From positions 372,001 through 436,000 of the forward strand of contig JACHLF010000002.1 of NCBI GenBank assembly GCA_014204435.1: DNA of 64,000 nucleotides, given 5' to 3'. The position numbers and the translations under genes were made by a program. This DNA is from Mycobacteroides chelonae. Lineage in GTDB: Bacteria; Actinomycetota; Actinomycetes; Mycobacteriales; Mycobacteriaceae. Each line of letters starts with the position of its first letter. Position 1 is the first letter of the stretch. Positions 1 to 9,206 of this stretch are shown here, piece after piece. The notes under the pieces were generated by a model. It was not told the origin of the DNA. It saw only the letters and a list, made by a program, of their open reading frames with translations, and ran no database searches.

Positions 1-26
1 CGTGTCTTCGTGATGTCAGGTCCTTT

Positions 27-818
27 CTAGGCGAGGTCGGGTAGCGGGATGTCGAGATTGGGCGCGATGAGTCCGCCGTCGACCTCGAGCACCTTGCCGG
101 TCAGAAAGCTGCCTGCCGGTGATGCCAGATAGACGGCGGCTGCCGCGATGTCGGTCGGATCTCCCAGCCGGTGCAGAGGAGTGTTCTTCTCCAGAGTTCC
201 GCGCACCTCGTCATTGCCCGCGACCACCTCAAGTGCTGAGGTAAGGATGGAGCCGGGCGCGATGCCGTTGACGCGGATACGTGGGCTCAGATCCATTGCC
301 GCCGTGCGTGTGTAGTGGGCCAGCGCGCCCTTTGCGGTGCAGTAGCCCAGGAAGGCACGTCCCGGCAGCCGTCCCATGGTTGAGGTGATGTTGATGACCG
401 ACGCGTTGTCGGACTTGAGCAGGTGTGGCACGGCCGTACGCAGCAGTGCGTGCCCGTTGAGGACGTTGAAGGAAAATGCCTCGGCCAGGTCCTCGTTGGT
501 GGTGTCCAGGAAGGGCTTCGGCATGGTGCCGCCCACGTTGTTGACGACGATGTCGAGTCGTCCGAAACGGTCCACCGCCTTGTGCGTCAGGGAGGCCGAT
601 GCTTCCGTATCGGATAGGTCGGCCACGACGATCTCGGCGTGACGGCCCACGGCCTGCACCTTCTCGGCGACTTCTTGCAGCTGCGACTCGGTACGCGAGA
701 CGATCAACACGTCGGCGCCCGCCTGGGCGAAGGCCTCTGCGATCGCCGCACCGAGTCCGCGGCCGGCGCCCGTGACGACGGCGACGTTGCCGTCGAGTCT
801 GAATCGGTCCAGGATCAT
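27..818 (-). CDS. SDR family NAD(P)-dependent oxidoreductase
   Basis: A 263-residue classical short-chain dehydrogenase, probably a cytosolic NAD(P)-dependent oxidoreductase of unknown substrate. The Rossmann motif TGAGRGLG lies at residues 16-23, NNVG at 93-96, and the catalytic tetrad is completed by a Ser near 146 and YxxxK at Tyr159/Lys163. The C-terminal [11 protein letters not shown] is typical of the family. The frame stays open upstream to 977, but the start at 818 ([10 protein letters not shown]) follows a strong GGAGGAAG Shine-Dalgarno and gives the normal family length. It is divergent from an IclR-like regulator at 911, which may control it. The product class is secure; the substrate is not known. 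Confidence 0.9.
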   Translation of the reverse strand: MILDRFRLDGNVAVVTGAGRGLGAAIAEAFAQAGADVLIVSRTESQLQEVAEKVQAVGRHAEIVVADLSDTEASASLTHKAVDRFGRLDIVVNNVGGTMPKPFLDTTNEDLAEAFSFNVLNGHALLRTAVPHLLKSDNASVINITSTMGRLPGRAFLGYCTAKGALAHYTRTAAMDLSPRIRVNGIAPGSILTSALEVVAGNDEVRGTLEKNTPLHRLGDPTDIAAAAVYLASPAGSFLTGKVLEVDGGLIAPNLDIPLPDLA

Positions 819-839
819 GTCTTCCTCCGTGTCGAGTAT

Positions 840-865
840 TCGACTACCTTGGGGCGAATAGTCGA
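840..865. promoter_or_regulatory. Inverted repeat between divergent SDR and regulator genes
   Basis: TCGACTA at 840-846 and TAGTCGA at 859-865 form 7-bp arms around a 12-bp spacer, inside the 92-bp divergent intergenic region. The position suits an operator for the adjacent IclR-like regulator. This is inferred from symmetry and location only. Confidence 0.35.
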
Positions 866-910
866 TGCACTGTAGACGTGGGCTGTGCATCAGGCAAGAG
901 GGGAGTGCCG

Positions 911-1768
911 ATGCCGGCCAGTTCGCCACCGACGGCTCGTGTCGTGAGGATCGTGGAAATGCTGGCTGCGACAACACAACCCAAATCCGTCAGTGAAATC
1001 GCCGCCGCCACCGGCATTTCTCGCGCCACCGCGACTGCGGTGGTGAGCGAGCTGGAGACCGCGGGTTGGGTGACCCGCGACGACGAGCTTCGGTATCGGA
1101 TCGGTTCGGCATTGCCCCGCGCGGTCGAGGCCACCATGCCCCGGGAAGTTCAGGAGGCGCTGGCCCGAATCGCCGATGAGGCGCAAGCGGGAGCGACGGT
1201 CAGCCGTATCAGCCCGAAGACGTTGACTATCGTCGCCAAGGCGCAAGCCGGCCGCAGGGCCGTCGCCGGGTTCGCGGTAGGCCAGACCATCCCGCTGGCG
1301 TTTCCCGCGGGGTCGGCAGTCATGCCGTGGCGCCCGGACGAGGAGCGCTCGCAGTGGCTCGATACCGCACGAGGATTGAGCGCGCGTTCGGGCCAACGAC
1401 TGGTGCAGCAGGTTTTCGACTGCGGATACGTGATCTACCGTCCCGACCACGACGACACCGGAATGGTCGACCTGCTGTCGGACCTGCTCGGTTCCGTGGG
1501 TTCGGAGGTGATGGAGGCGTCGTTGCGCGAGCGGCTGCTGCGGCAGCTGTCCCGTCTGACTTCACGTCCCTATTCGCGTGACGAACTGACTTCCGATGAC
1601 GTGCTGCCCATCAGCTATCTGGCGGCACCGATATTCGAGGGTGCCGACGCGACCTACGAACTTCAGCTGGGCCCGTTGCTGCCCCGAGCGACCCGTGCAG
1701 AGCGGGAAGCGCTGATCGCGACGGTCACGCGGGGTGCTGGAGAGCTTTCCGGGCTGCTGACGGAATGA
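911..1768 (+). CDS. IclR-like winged-helix transcriptional regulator
   Basis: A 285-residue DNA-binding regulator. An N-terminal winged helix (about residues 8-60, [20 protein letters not shown] followed by an [20 protein letters not shown] helix pair) has the IclR/MarR layout. The remaining roughly 220 residues resemble no effector domain I can name with confidence. The ATG at 911 is preferred over an upstream ATG at 878 because AGAGGGGAG lies just ahead of it. It is divergent from the SDR gene, and local regulators of this kind usually control the neighbouring gene. IclR membership is likely for the HTH and weaker for the C-terminal half. Confidence 0.75.
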   Translation: MPASSPPTARVVRIVEMLAATTQPKSVSEIAAATGISRATATAVVSELETAGWVTRDDELRYRIGSALPRAVEATMPREVQEALARIADEAQAGATVSRISPKTLTIVAKAQAGRRAVAGFAVGQTIPLAFPAGSAVMPWRPDEERSQWLDTARGLSARSGQRLVQQVFDCGYVIYRPDHDDTGMVDLLSDLLGSVGSEVMEASLRERLLRQLSRLTSRPYSRDELTSDDVLPISYLAAPIFEGADATYELQLGPLLPRATRAEREALIATVTRGAGELSGLLTE

Positions 1769-1775
1769 CGGAGCG

Positions 1776-2660
1776 CTAGCCGGCCGTGACGACAGGGATG
1801 CCCTCGGACGGTTGCACGATGACGAAGCCCTGGCCCTGGAACGAAACCTGAAGGGCCTCGCCCGAACCCCGGCCGATGAGGGCGCCAGCCTTGAAGCTCG
1901 TCGTGAGCTGAGTCTGAAGGTTGGCCGACCACGCCACCACCGCGTTGGTATCGGCGAATGTCGGCGCCTCGGCCGCATTGAGCACCACCGGAGGTCCGTC
2001 GGTGGTCAGCGCCACCCAACCGGTTCCGCGCAATGTGGTGTTGAACAGGCCGCCCGTCACCATGCTGGCGCCCTTGACCCGCTCGATGTTCCAGTTCAGA
2101 CCCGAGGAAAAGGCCAGCACATTCTTGCCACTGATGGACAGGCCCGCGTTGTTCAGATTCAGCAGGTGCACGTCGAAGGCGCGCTCGGCCAGGAAAACGT
2201 CGCCCTGGCCCGAACAGCGCATAAGCGGCAGGCCCTCACCGGTCAGCGCCTTCTTCAGGAACTTGGCTGCCCCGCCGCCCTCGAAGGCGAAGTCGACGGT
2301 GCCCTGGTACGCCACCATCGATCCTTGGCGCGCCAGGAACGGTTCGCCGAGGCGAACGCGCAACAGCTTCGCGTTCTGGTTGGAGATCGGTTTGGCTTCA
2401 TTCTCGCTGAACCGACCGTCCACCAAATCTCCACTGATACCGGAGAATTGGTCGCCCACGGGCTGAGCCTGTGCTTCCGGCTGTGTCGCTGAGGCCGGTG
2501 GCGTGCGCTGCGGCTCGGCCGGCGCCGCACCTCCCAGCGGGGCCGTGCTGACCGTGCCCTGGTGCGCGACTTGGTCCGTCCAGCGGTGTCCGTCGTGCCA
2601 ACGGAATTCGAAGCGTCCGTCGGGGTCCGGCTGCCAGCAGCCGGGATTCGGAGTCGTCAT
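1776..2660 (-). CDS. DUF2510-AIM24 family protein
   Basis: A 294-residue protein with two parts. Residues 8-33 (CWQPDPDGRFEFRWHDG and following WTDQV) match the short DUF2510 module common in actinobacterial proteins. A linker rich in Ala, Pro and Gln follows, and residues about 80-290 form an AIM24/TIGR00266-type beta-rich domain with many Gly-containing strands. No transmembrane helix is obvious in the AIM24 part. The biochemical function of bacterial AIM24 proteins is not established. Its 3' end lies 7 bp from the end of the convergent regulator, and it is 9 bp downstream of the VOC gene's stop on the same strand, so the two may be co-transcribed. Confidence 0.8.
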   Translation of the reverse strand: MTTPNPGCWQPDPDGRFEFRWHDGHRWTDQVAHQGTVSTAPLGGAAPAEPQRTPPASATQPEAQAQPVGDQFSGISGDLVDGRFSENEAKPISNQNAKLLRVRLGEPFLARQGSMVAYQGTVDFAFEGGGAAKFLKKALTGEGLPLMRCSGQGDVFLAERAFDVHLLNLNNAGLSISGKNVLAFSSGLNWNIERVKGASMVTGGLFNTTLRGTGWVALTTDGPPVVLNAAEAPTFADTNAVVAWSANLQTQLTTSFKAGALIGRGSGEALQVSFQGQGFVIVQPSEGIPVVTAG

Positions 2661-2669
2661 GACTCCAAG

Positions 2670-3335
2670 CTAGCGTTGTTCGATCAGGATTGTGGGCACT
2701 GCCAGCGCCGGATCTTTGACGGTCGCGACCCTCGTTCCCGGTTTGTGGCCGTTGCGGATATCGCCGAGCACGACACCAGCCTGCTTCAGGCGGGCATGAG
2801 AGGCATCGATATCCGCTGTGCGCCAGGCGATTCCCCACAGCGAGTCCGGACCGGCGGGGTCCTCGTCGCGCAGCACGACCTCGACCACCAAGCTCGCGCA
2901 CCGGAAGAACAATTGGTGCACGCCCCAGGACTGCACGCGGTCCAAGCGCAGGTCGAAGCCGAGCCGTCCGCACAACGTCGCGATGATCCTGTCGCGATTG
3001 GGCGAGAACAGCACCAGATGGTCGATACGACCGCTGTCGCCCCCTGACTGACTTGGTGCCGCCGTTCGTTCGGTCAACCCCAGGGTGAGGCCATCCGCCT
3101 GTCCGGTCGCGAGGTCTGCGTGAGCTGTAAGCGTCAGACCGCGGCGATCGACGATCTTGGCCGCGGACGCTTGGTTTTCGACACGAAAGAGCATCCCGGG
3201 GTACGGGGCCCATTCGGGGAGCCCGAGCTGCAGCTGTGGATGTGGGGTGGACGTCCCGAACAGGCGCGAGTAGGCGTCCTTTGCGTCAGCGAGATTCGGG
3301 ATGTCCAGAAGCACCGAGTCCAGTTCGGTGATCAT
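2670..3335 (-). CDS. VOC (glyoxalase/bleomycin-resistance fold) family protein
   Basis: A 221-residue protein with two beta-alpha-beta-beta-beta units. The N-terminal unit begins MITELDSVLLDIPNLADAKD; the second begins near residue 125 with IDHLVLFSPNRDRIIATLC. The pattern and the C-terminal acidic/histidine positions (VVEVVLRDED, ADIDASHARLKQAGV) fit the vicinal oxygen chelate superfamily. The start at 3335 has an AGGAAAG-type ribosome site and begins exactly at the first fold strand, whereas the upstream in-frame extension to 3524 looks non-coding. Substrate unknown. The genes 2670 and 1776 are in tandem and possibly one transcript. Confidence 0.8.
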   Translation of the reverse strand: MITELDSVLLDIPNLADAKDAYSRLFGTSTPHPQLQLGLPEWAPYPGMLFRVENQASAAKIVDRRGLTLTAHADLATGQADGLTLGLTERTAAPSQSGGDSGRIDHLVLFSPNRDRIIATLCGRLGFDLRLDRVQSWGVHQLFFRCASLVVEVVLRDEDPAGPDSLWGIAWRTADIDASHARLKQAGVVLGDIRNGHKPGTRVATVKDPALAVPTILIEQR

Positions 3336-3632
3336 CAGAGCTTTCCTCCCTGCCGGACCGGGGTCCGTATAAGCATACTGGCGGTATGCCCTTCCTTCTC
3401 GATAGTGTCTTGCACCTGCCAAACCCCTCGACGGGGGGCGTTGGCGCTGGCCGCTGACCGGCTGAACCGCGTGGTCGAGACCTGTGCAGCGGGCTAAGGG
3501 ATTCACCATGGCCTGAGGGGCCACGGCGGGGAAACAACCTGCCCTAGATGTGGCCCGGTTGGTTCAGGGGGCTCTCACGGGATCGGTTGGGGACGCTTGA
3601 TGGCGGCCGGGATGCCCCTCCTTGCCCAAAAC
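3336..3632. other. Intergenic region without gene
   Basis: The 358 bp between the divergent VOC and fadD genes hold no convincing coding sequence. The only structures seen are a small inverted repeat GCATAC-5-GTATGC at 3373-3389 close to the VOC start and the KstR-type palindrome listed separately at 3633. Confidence 0.5.
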
Positions 3633-3646
3633 TAGAACATGTTCTA
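3633..3646. promoter_or_regulatory. KstR-type operator upstream of fadD
   Basis: The 14-bp sequence TAGAACATGTTCTA is a perfect palindrome that fits the published KstR consensus TNNAACNNGTTNNA. KstR is the TetR-family repressor of cholesterol catabolism in mycobacteria and is derepressed by a cholesterol-derived CoA thioester. The site is 48 bp ahead of the fadD start codon, a normal operator distance. It implies that the ligase is part of a sterol-responsive regulon; binding itself is inferred. Confidence 0.65.
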
Positions 3647-3693
3647 ACGTCGAGCGAGGCGCCTGATCGGCGACTATTCACCCAAGGAGCGCG

Positions 3694-5283
3694 ATGCCAG
3701 ATCCTTTTGACCGGCTGCACGGGTCCGTCAACTCCGGGCACCTGCTGGTTTCCGCCCTCAAGCGCAACGCGAGCTCCCCCGCGTTGGCGCTCGGCGACGT
3801 GACCTTGACCGGCGCGCAAATGGCCGATGAGATCAGCAAGTACATCCAGGCCTTCACCGCGCTGGTGCCCGACCTCACGGATGGGCAGGGGATGCTGGCA
3901 CTCAACCGCCCTGAGGTGCTGCTGGTGATCGGTGCCGGTCAGCTGCTGGGGACCCGACGTACCGCGCTGCACCCGCTCGGTTCACTGGACGACCATGCGT
4001 ACGTACTGGCCGATGCCAAGATCACCACGCTCGTCATCGACCCCACACCGCAATTCGTGGAGCGCGCCGCGGCCTTGGTGGAGAAGGTGCCGACGTTGAC
4101 TCGCGTACTGACGCTCGGTCCGGTGCCGGCGGAGCTGGCAGAGGTGGGCCACGATCTCGTCGCCACGGCCGAAGGCTTCGATGCCAGGCCGTTGGTGCCG
4201 ATCAACCTGTCGCCGGACCACATCAACGGCTTGACCTACACGGGTGGGACGACGGGTAAACCCAAGGGCGTCATAGGGACGTCGCAGGCCATTCTCACCA
4301 TGACGCAGATTCAGCTGTCCGAGTGGGAGTGGCCGGAGCGCCCCAAATTCCTTATGTGTACCCCGCTTTCGCATGCCGGTGCCGCGTTTTTCATGCCGAC
4401 CCTGATGAAGGGCGGGTCGATGGTGGTACTGCCCAAGTTCGACGCGGGTGCGGTGCTGGCCGCGATCGAGGAGCACAAGATCACCGCGACCATGCTGGTG
4501 CCCTCGATGATCTACGCGTTGATGGACCATCCGGATTCGCACACTCGCGACCTATCCTCGCTGCAGACCGTCTACTACGGCGCCTCGGCCATCAACCCGG
4601 TGCGGTTGGCGGAGGCCATCGAGCGTTTCGGGCCAATCTTCGCGCAGTACTTCGGCCAGTCTGAGGCGCCCATGGTGATCAGCTACCTGGCCAAGGGCGA
4701 TCACGACGCCAAGCGGCTCTCCAGCTGCGGTCGGCCCTCTGCGTTCCTGCGCACCGCGCTGCTCGACGAAAACGACCAGCCGGTGAAGCAGGGCGAGCCC
4801 GGCGAGATCTGCGTGGCGGGGCCGCTGGTGGCGGGCGGCTATTGGGAACTGCCCGAGCAGACCGCCGATACGTTCAAGAACGGTTGGCTGCGCACGGGCG
4901 ATATTGCCCGCGAGGACGAAGACGGTTTCTGGTTCATCGTGGACCGCACCAAGGACATGATCGTCACCGGTGGTTTCAACGTGTTCCCGCGTGAGGTGGA
5001 AGATGTTGTCGCCGAGCATCCTTCGGTGGCCCAGGTCGGTGTCATCGGTGTGCCGGACGAGAAATGGGGCGAGGCGGTGACGGCGATCGTGGTGCTGCGT
5101 GCCGAGGCGGCATCCGATGAGGCCGCTGTGTCGATGATGACTTCTGAGATCCAGGCCGCGGTGAAGGAGCGCAAGGGCTCGGTGCAGTCACCCAAGCACG
5201 TGATCATCGCCGAGTCGCTGCCGTTGACCGCACTGGGCAAGCCAGACAAGAAGGCCCTGCGGCAGAAGTACGCCACGGTCTAG
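3694..5283 (+). CDS. Acyl-CoA synthetase, FadD8-like
   Basis: A 529-residue ANL-superfamily ligase that activates a carboxylic acid with ATP and CoA through an acyl-adenylate. The phosphate-binding motif TYTGGTTGKPKG is at about residues 179-190, the YFGQSE motif near 317-322, WLRTGDIA near 396-403, and the C-terminal catalytic Lys motif (TALGKPDKKALR) close to the end. Length and motifs match FadD-type long/medium-chain or sterol-side-chain ligases, and the protein resembles FadD8. AAGGAG lies just upstream of the ATG. The perfect KstR-type palindrome 48 bp upstream suggests expression during sterol use. The stop codon overlaps that of the convergent small gene. Exact substrate unresolved. 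Confidence 0.9.
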   Translation: MPDPFDRLHGSVNSGHLLVSALKRNASSPALALGDVTLTGAQMADEISKYIQAFTALVPDLTDGQGMLALNRPEVLLVIGAGQLLGTRRTALHPLGSLDDHAYVLADAKITTLVIDPTPQFVERAAALVEKVPTLTRVLTLGPVPAELAEVGHDLVATAEGFDARPLVPINLSPDHINGLTYTGGTTGKPKGVIGTSQAILTMTQIQLSEWEWPERPKFLMCTPLSHAGAAFFMPTLMKGGSMVVLPKFDAGAVLAAIEEHKITATMLVPSMIYALMDHPDSHTRDLSSLQTVYYGASAINPVRLAEAIERFGPIFAQYFGQSEAPMVISYLAKGDHDAKRLSSCGRPSAFLRTALLDENDQPVKQGEPGEICVAGPLVAGGYWELPEQTADTFKNGWLRTGDIAREDEDGFWFIVDRTKDMIVTGGFNVFPREVEDVVAEHPSVAQVGVIGVPDEKWGEAVTAIVVLRAEAASDEAAVSMMTSEIQAAVKERKGSVQSPKHVIIAESLPLTALGKPDKKALRQKYATV

Positions 5284-5504
5284 CTCTTTGCCGCCAGCAG
5301 GCAGCGGGCGCTGGTGTGGATGAACTGGCGCAGCCACGGCGTGGGCTCGCCCTTGGCGGGCAGATGGCGGCGCACGGCAGCGTAGGGCATGTCGATCAAC
5401 GCGAACATGACCTTGTCCAGGGATTCGGGTGTCGTCGTTCCGTACCGCCTTTTCACGAACTCGCGCAGCGCCTTTCGCACCCGCGAATGCAGTTTTGCGA
5501 GCAT
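5280..5504 (-). CDS. Conserved small hypothetical protein
   Basis: A 74-residue basic, helical protein (MLAKLHSRVRKALREFVKRR start) convergent with fadD, the two stop codons sharing bases 5280-5283. It occupies the place of a similarly short hypothetical gene divergent from metE in M. tuberculosis (Rv1134). An alternative in-frame ATG at 5582 would give 100 residues, but that would place its start inside the metE riboswitch leader, and the -35 element of the metE promoter overlaps the 5504 start. The longer open frame to 6290 runs through metE and is not credible. No function can be assigned. Confidence 0.55.
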   Translation of the reverse strand: MLAKLHSRVRKALREFVKRRYGTTTPESLDKVMFALIDMPYAAVRRHLPAKGEPTPWLRQFIHTSARCLLAAKS

Positions 5505-5523
5505 GGGCGAGCGTGCATATGAT
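5495..5523 (+). promoter_or_regulatory. Predicted sigma-A promoter of metE
   Basis: TTGCGA at 5495-5500 and TATGAT at 5518-5523 are separated by exactly 17 bp, a good housekeeping-type promoter. The expected transcription start near 5530 lies directly before the cobalamin riboswitch, which supports the assignment. The -35 box overlaps the 5' end of the divergent small gene. Confidence 0.55.
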
Positions 5524-5544
5524 GTAAGGCGCAGCTGGTCTGCT

Positions 5545-5785
5545 GGTGGTGACCCAGGTTCGTTCGAGGCCGTTACCAGCATCGAGTGGCGGACCCTACG
5601 AGGATCGTCGCGAGAGGGAACCCGGTGAGAATCCGGGACTGTCCCGCAGCGGTATGCAGGAACGATCGCCGTCTTATGCACTGGGGTATGCGCTCGGTCG
5701 CCGAGGAAGCCTGGGAAGCGACGGCCCGTAGGAAAACCTGAGCCCGGGTAATGCCTGCAAGTCCGAAGACCTGCCAGTTGTGTCG
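5545..5785 (+). ncRNA. Cobalamin (B12) riboswitch
   Basis: The metE leader carries the conserved elements of a cobalamin riboswitch in order: GGTGAGAATCCGGGACTG at 5624-5641, TCCCGCAGCGG at 5642-5652, a variable arm, and the B12 box GTCCGAAGACCTGCC at 5761-5775 preceded by GCCTGCAA. Metabolite binding is expected to shut off metE when B12 is available and the B12-dependent synthase MetH can work. A B12 riboswitch ahead of metE is established in mycobacteria. Exact ends are approximate because the outer P1 helix was not folded computationally. Confidence 0.9.
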
Positions 5786-5843
5786 GATGCGCCGCATCCG
5801 GCGGATCATCGCCTCGCGGAATGGGCGTATGGCCGAATCGGTT

Positions 5844-5870
5844 ATAGCCAGCACAGCGTGTGCTGGCTAT
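5844..5870 (+). terminator. Hairpin in metE leader, candidate riboswitch expression platform
   Basis: A perfect 12-bp stem (ATAGCCAGCACA / TGTGCTGGCTAT) with a 3-nt loop lies 68 nt after the B12 box and 57 nt before the metE start codon. It has no following U-tract, which is common for mycobacterial terminators. It could be the attenuator acted on by the riboswitch or simply a stable leader stem. Confidence 0.5.
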
Positions 5871-5927
5871 TCGGGCTCGGCTTGCGTGTCCTGGGCGGTG
5901 GCCACCACGCCGTAGACAGAGGACAGC

Positions 5928-8198
5928 ATGACCACTCAACCATTGAAGGCAACCACGCTTGGTTCGGCGCGTATCGGCCCGCGTCGTGAGCTCAAACGGG
6001 CTACCGAAAGCTACTGGGCCGGACGCACCAGCCGTGAGGAACTGGAGAAGGTCGCCGCCGGGCTTCGGCGCGACAACTGGACCGCGTTGGCCGCAGCTGG
6101 GCTGGATTCCGTTCCCGTGAACACGTTTTCCTACTACGACCAGGTGTTGGACACCGCGGTGCTTGTGGGGGCGTTGCCGCCCCGCGTCGCTGGCATTGCC
6201 GACGACCTCGATCGCTACTTTGCTGCCGCGCGCGGCAATGACGACGTCACACCGCTGGAAATGACCAAATGGTTCGACACCAACTACCACTATCTGGTGC
6301 CGGAGATCGGGCCCGACACACAGTTCACGCTCAACCCGGCGAAGCTGTTCGGTGAGCTGAAAGAGGCTCAGGCACTAGATGTTCCGGCACGACCGGTTGT
6401 TGTAGGACCGATCACCTTTCTTGCGTTGAGCAAGTCGGTGGATGGTGCCGGCGCACCCGTCGAGCGGCTCGACGAAGTGGTATCACTGTACGAGCAGCTG
6501 CTGGTGCAGCTGGCGGAGGCAGGCGTCGGATGGGTTCAGATCGACGAGCCCGTGCTGGTCACCGACATCTTGCCGAACGGCCCGGAGTTGGCCGAGCGGG
6601 TGTACGGCCGCCTCGGGACCGTTGCCGACCGCCCCGCGATCTTTGTCGCGAGCTATTTCGGGGACCTGGGTGCCGCGCTCCCGGCGTTGGCACGCACCCC
6701 GATCGAGGCGATCGGTGTCGACCTGGTCTACGGGTCTGCCTCGAACGTGGCCTCGGTGCCTGAGCTGTCCGGAAAGACTGTGGTGGCAGGCGTTGTGGAT
6801 GGCCGAAACATCTGGCGTATCAACCTCGAGTCGGCACTGGGCACTCTGGGGTCGCTGCTGGGTAGTGCGGGTTCGGTAGCAGTGTCCACCTCCTGCTCCA
6901 CGCTGCATGTGCCCTACTCCCTGGAACCGGAGACCGAACTCGACGATCAGCTGCGCAGCTGGCTGGCCTTCGCCGACGAAAAGGTCAAGGAAGTGGTGGT
7001 GCTGGCGCGGGCGCTGAGTGAGGGCCGTGACGCCGTCGCAGCCGAGTTCGCGGCGTCGAATGCCGCCGTCGAATCTCGCAAGACCGACCCACGTCTGAAC
7101 AACGGCCAGATTCGTGCCCGATTGGATTCCATTCTTGTGTCGGGTGTTTCACGCGGTGATGCCGCCGATCGCCGGCGTAGCCAGGATGAGCGGCTGAAGC
7201 TGCCGGAATTGCCGACCACGACCATCGGGTCGTTCCCGCAGACCGTTGAGATCCGTAAGGCTCGTCAGGCGCTGACCAAGGGTGAGATCGACGATGCCGA
7301 GTACGTGCGCCGGATGCGTGCCGAGGTAGCCGATGTCATTGCGCTGCAGGAGAAGTTGGGATTGGACGTGCTGGTGCACGGCGAGCCCGAGCGCAGTGAC
7401 ATGGTGCAGTACTTCGCCGAGCAACTCGACGGATTCTTCGCCACCCAGAACGGTTGGGTGCAGTCCTACGGTAGCCGGTGCGTGCGTCCGCCGATCCTGT
7501 ACGGCGATGTGGCACGGCAGAACCCGATGACCGTCGAGTGGGCCACCTATGCGCAGTCGCTGACCCCCAAGTACGTCAAGGGCATGCTGACCGGGCCGGT
7601 GACCATTCTGGCGTGGACATTCGTGCGTGACGATCAGCCACTGGCCGACACCGCCAACCAGATCGCGCTAGCGATCCGGGACGAGACAGTGGATCTGCAG
7701 AACGCCGGCATCGCCATCGTCCAGGTGGACGAGCCCGCGCTGCGCGAGCTGCTGCCACTGCGTTCGGCCGACAAGCCTGCGTACCTGGACTGGGCGGTCG
7801 GCGCGTTCCGGCTCTGCACGTCGGGGGTGTCCGATGCGACGCAGATTCACACGCACCTGTGCTATTCGGAGTTCGGCGAGGTGATCGGTGCGATTGCCGA
7901 CCTAGATGCCGATGTCACGTCCATCGAGGCGGCCCGCTCGCATATGGAGGTGCTCGACGACCTCAACGCGATCGGCTTCTCCAACAGCGTCGGTCCGGGG
8001 GTGTACGACATCCACTCGCCCCGGGTGCCGTCGGCCGCGGAGATGGCAAGCGCGCTGAGGGAGGCACTGCAGGCGGTTCCGGCGCAGCGTCTCTGGGTGA
8101 ACCCCGACTGCGGCCTGAAGACCCGGAGGGTTGACGAGGTGACCGCCTCGCTGGCCAACCTGGTTGCCGCCGCGACAGAAGTTCGCACCGGCGCGTAG
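5928..8198 (+). CDS. metE: Cobalamin-independent methionine synthase
   Basis: A 756-residue MetE that transfers a methyl group from 5-methyltetrahydrofolate (triglutamate) to homocysteine without B12. The N-terminal domain (about 1-380) contains [19 protein letters not shown], and the C-terminal catalytic domain begins near residue 425 with [12 protein letters not shown]. Zinc/homocysteine ligands are visible in [10 protein letters not shown] (His and Cys), in the Glu of [10 protein letters not shown] and in [10 protein letters not shown] (Cys). Length equals the family norm. AGAGGA precedes the ATG. Control by the upstream B12 riboswitch is expected. The downstream gene encodes an MTHFR-like protein that would supply the methyl donor. 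Confidence 0.98.
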   Translation: MTTQPLKATTLGSARIGPRRELKRATESYWAGRTSREELEKVAAGLRRDNWTALAAAGLDSVPVNTFSYYDQVLDTAVLVGALPPRVAGIADDLDRYFAAARGNDDVTPLEMTKWFDTNYHYLVPEIGPDTQFTLNPAKLFGELKEAQALDVPARPVVVGPITFLALSKSVDGAGAPVERLDEVVSLYEQLLVQLAEAGVGWVQIDEPVLVTDILPNGPELAERVYGRLGTVADRPAIFVASYFGDLGAALPALARTPIEAIGVDLVYGSASNVASVPELSGKTVVAGVVDGRNIWRINLESALGTLGSLLGSAGSVAVSTSCSTLHVPYSLEPETELDDQLRSWLAFADEKVKEVVVLARALSEGRDAVAAEFAASNAAVESRKTDPRLNNGQIRARLDSILVSGVSRGDAADRRRSQDERLKLPELPTTTIGSFPQTVEIRKARQALTKGEIDDAEYVRRMRAEVADVIALQEKLGLDVLVHGEPERSDMVQYFAEQLDGFFATQNGWVQSYGSRCVRPPILYGDVARQNPMTVEWATYAQSLTPKYVKGMLTGPVTILAWTFVRDDQPLADTANQIALAIRDETVDLQNAGIAIVQVDEPALRELLPLRSADKPAYLDWAVGAFRLCTSGVSDATQIHTHLCYSEFGEVIGAIADLDADVTSIEAARSHMEVLDDLNAIGFSNSVGPGVYDIHSPRVPSAAEMASALREALQAVPAQRLWVNPDCGLKTRRVDEVTASLANLVAAATEVRTGA

Positions 8199-8207
8199 GT
8201 CAGGATT

Positions 8208-8249
8208 GTTGACGGGCAGTCTCAGTATGTGGGGGACTGCCCCGTCAAC
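8208..8249 (+). terminator. Hairpin after metE
   Basis: GTTGACGGGCAGTC at 8208-8221 pairs with GACTGCCCCGTCAAC at 8235-8249, a 14-bp stem with one bulged base, placed 10 nt after the metE stop. It is probably an intrinsic terminator that separates metE from the following gene, which would then need its own promoter. Confidence 0.65.
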
Positions 8250-8309
8250 GAAATTGATTGGTGTATAAACCATTAGCCATCTAGTTCTTTGCCAAATCGG
8301 AGGTACCTG

Positions 8310-9206
8310 GTGTCGATGAATACCGTTGCGTTGGAGTTGGTGCCTCCCAACGTCGATGGCGGCCTCGAGAGGGCATCGGAGGAGCTGCAGAAGCTGTCGC
8401 GGTTCGCGGCCGAGTTCGGGATCGAGGGCCGTATCGAGCACGTCATGATCCCCTCGATGATCGTCGAGGACGGCGACCGGCCGCTGGAGATGAAGCCCAA
8501 GATGGATGTTGTCGACTATTGGTCGATCGTCCGGTCGGAGCTGCCCACGATGCGGGGGCTGTGCACTCAGGTCACTTCGTTCTCGGATGAGACATCGCTG
8601 CGAGGCCGGTTGACCGATCTCACCGGTGCCGGGATGGACGGCGTGATTTTCGTGGGTGTGCCGCGCACCATGAGTGACGGTGACGGCGCCGGTATCCCGC
8701 CGACCGACGCGTTGTCGAAGTTCGACGACGTCGTCGAGAACCGGGGTGTGATCCTGATTCCCACCCGCAGCGGGGAGCAGGGCCGCTTTTCGTTCAAGTG
8801 CGACAAGGGCGCCACCTTCGCCATGACCCAGCTGCTGTATTCCGATGCTGTGGTGGGTTTCCTGCGGGACTTCGCGAACACCAGCGATGACCGGCCCGAG
8901 GTGCTGCTTTCGTTCGGTTTCGTACCCAAGTTGGAGTCGAAGGTCGGACTGATCGATTGGCTGATCCAAGACCCCGGAAACGAGGCCGTCGCGCGCGAAC
9001 AGGCCTTCGTCAAGTCGCTGTCTGCCTGCGAACCCGATGCGCGGCGGCCACAGCTCGTCGACCTCTACAAACGCGTCATCGACGGGGTCGCGGACTTGGG
9101 CTTCCCGTTGAGCATTCATTTCGAGGCGCCGTACGGTCTGGCGCGGCCCGCCTTCGAGACCTTCGCGGAGATGCTCGCGTTTTGGTCGCCACGCCGGACC
9201 TCCTGA
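8310..9206 (+). CDS. Non-canonical methylenetetrahydrofolate reductase-like protein
   Basis: A 298-residue protein (VSMNTVALELVPPN start) with a MetF-like TIM-barrel organisation but without the usual flavin-binding MetF sequence signatures that I can recognise. It resembles the mycobacterial non-canonical MTHFR group typified by Rv2172c, which reduces 5,10-methylene- to 5-methyl-tetrahydrofolate. Location directly after metE agrees with this, since MetE consumes that product. The GTG at 8310 is chosen because GGAGGT sits 5 nt upstream; an ATG at 8316 and a TTG at 8289 are alternatives. The family is likely; the enzymatic role is inferred from family and context. Confidence 0.75.
   Translation: MSMNTVALELVPPNVDGGLERASEELQKLSRFAAEFGIEGRIEHVMIPSMIVEDGDRPLEMKPKMDVVDYWSIVRSELPTMRGLCTQVTSFSDETSLRGRLTDLTGAGMDGVIFVGVPRTMSDGDGAGIPPTDALSKFDDVVENRGVILIPTRSGEQGRFSFKCDKGATFAMTQLLYSDAVVGFLRDFANTSDDRPEVLLSFGFVPKLESKVGLIDWLIQDPGNEAVAREQAFVKSLSACEPDARRPQLVDLYKRVIDGVADLGFPLSIHFEAPYGLARPAFETFAEMLAFWSPRRTS

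Noticed and set aside
5505..6290. Long upstream extension of the small minus-strand gene at 5280
   Set aside because: It would run through the riboswitch and into metE on the opposite strand; the residues look random.
8264..8269. TATAAA as a -10 box for the MTHFR-like gene
   Set aside because: No acceptable -35 sequence at 16-18 bp upstream, so a promoter is not called although one is needed if the metE hairpin terminates.
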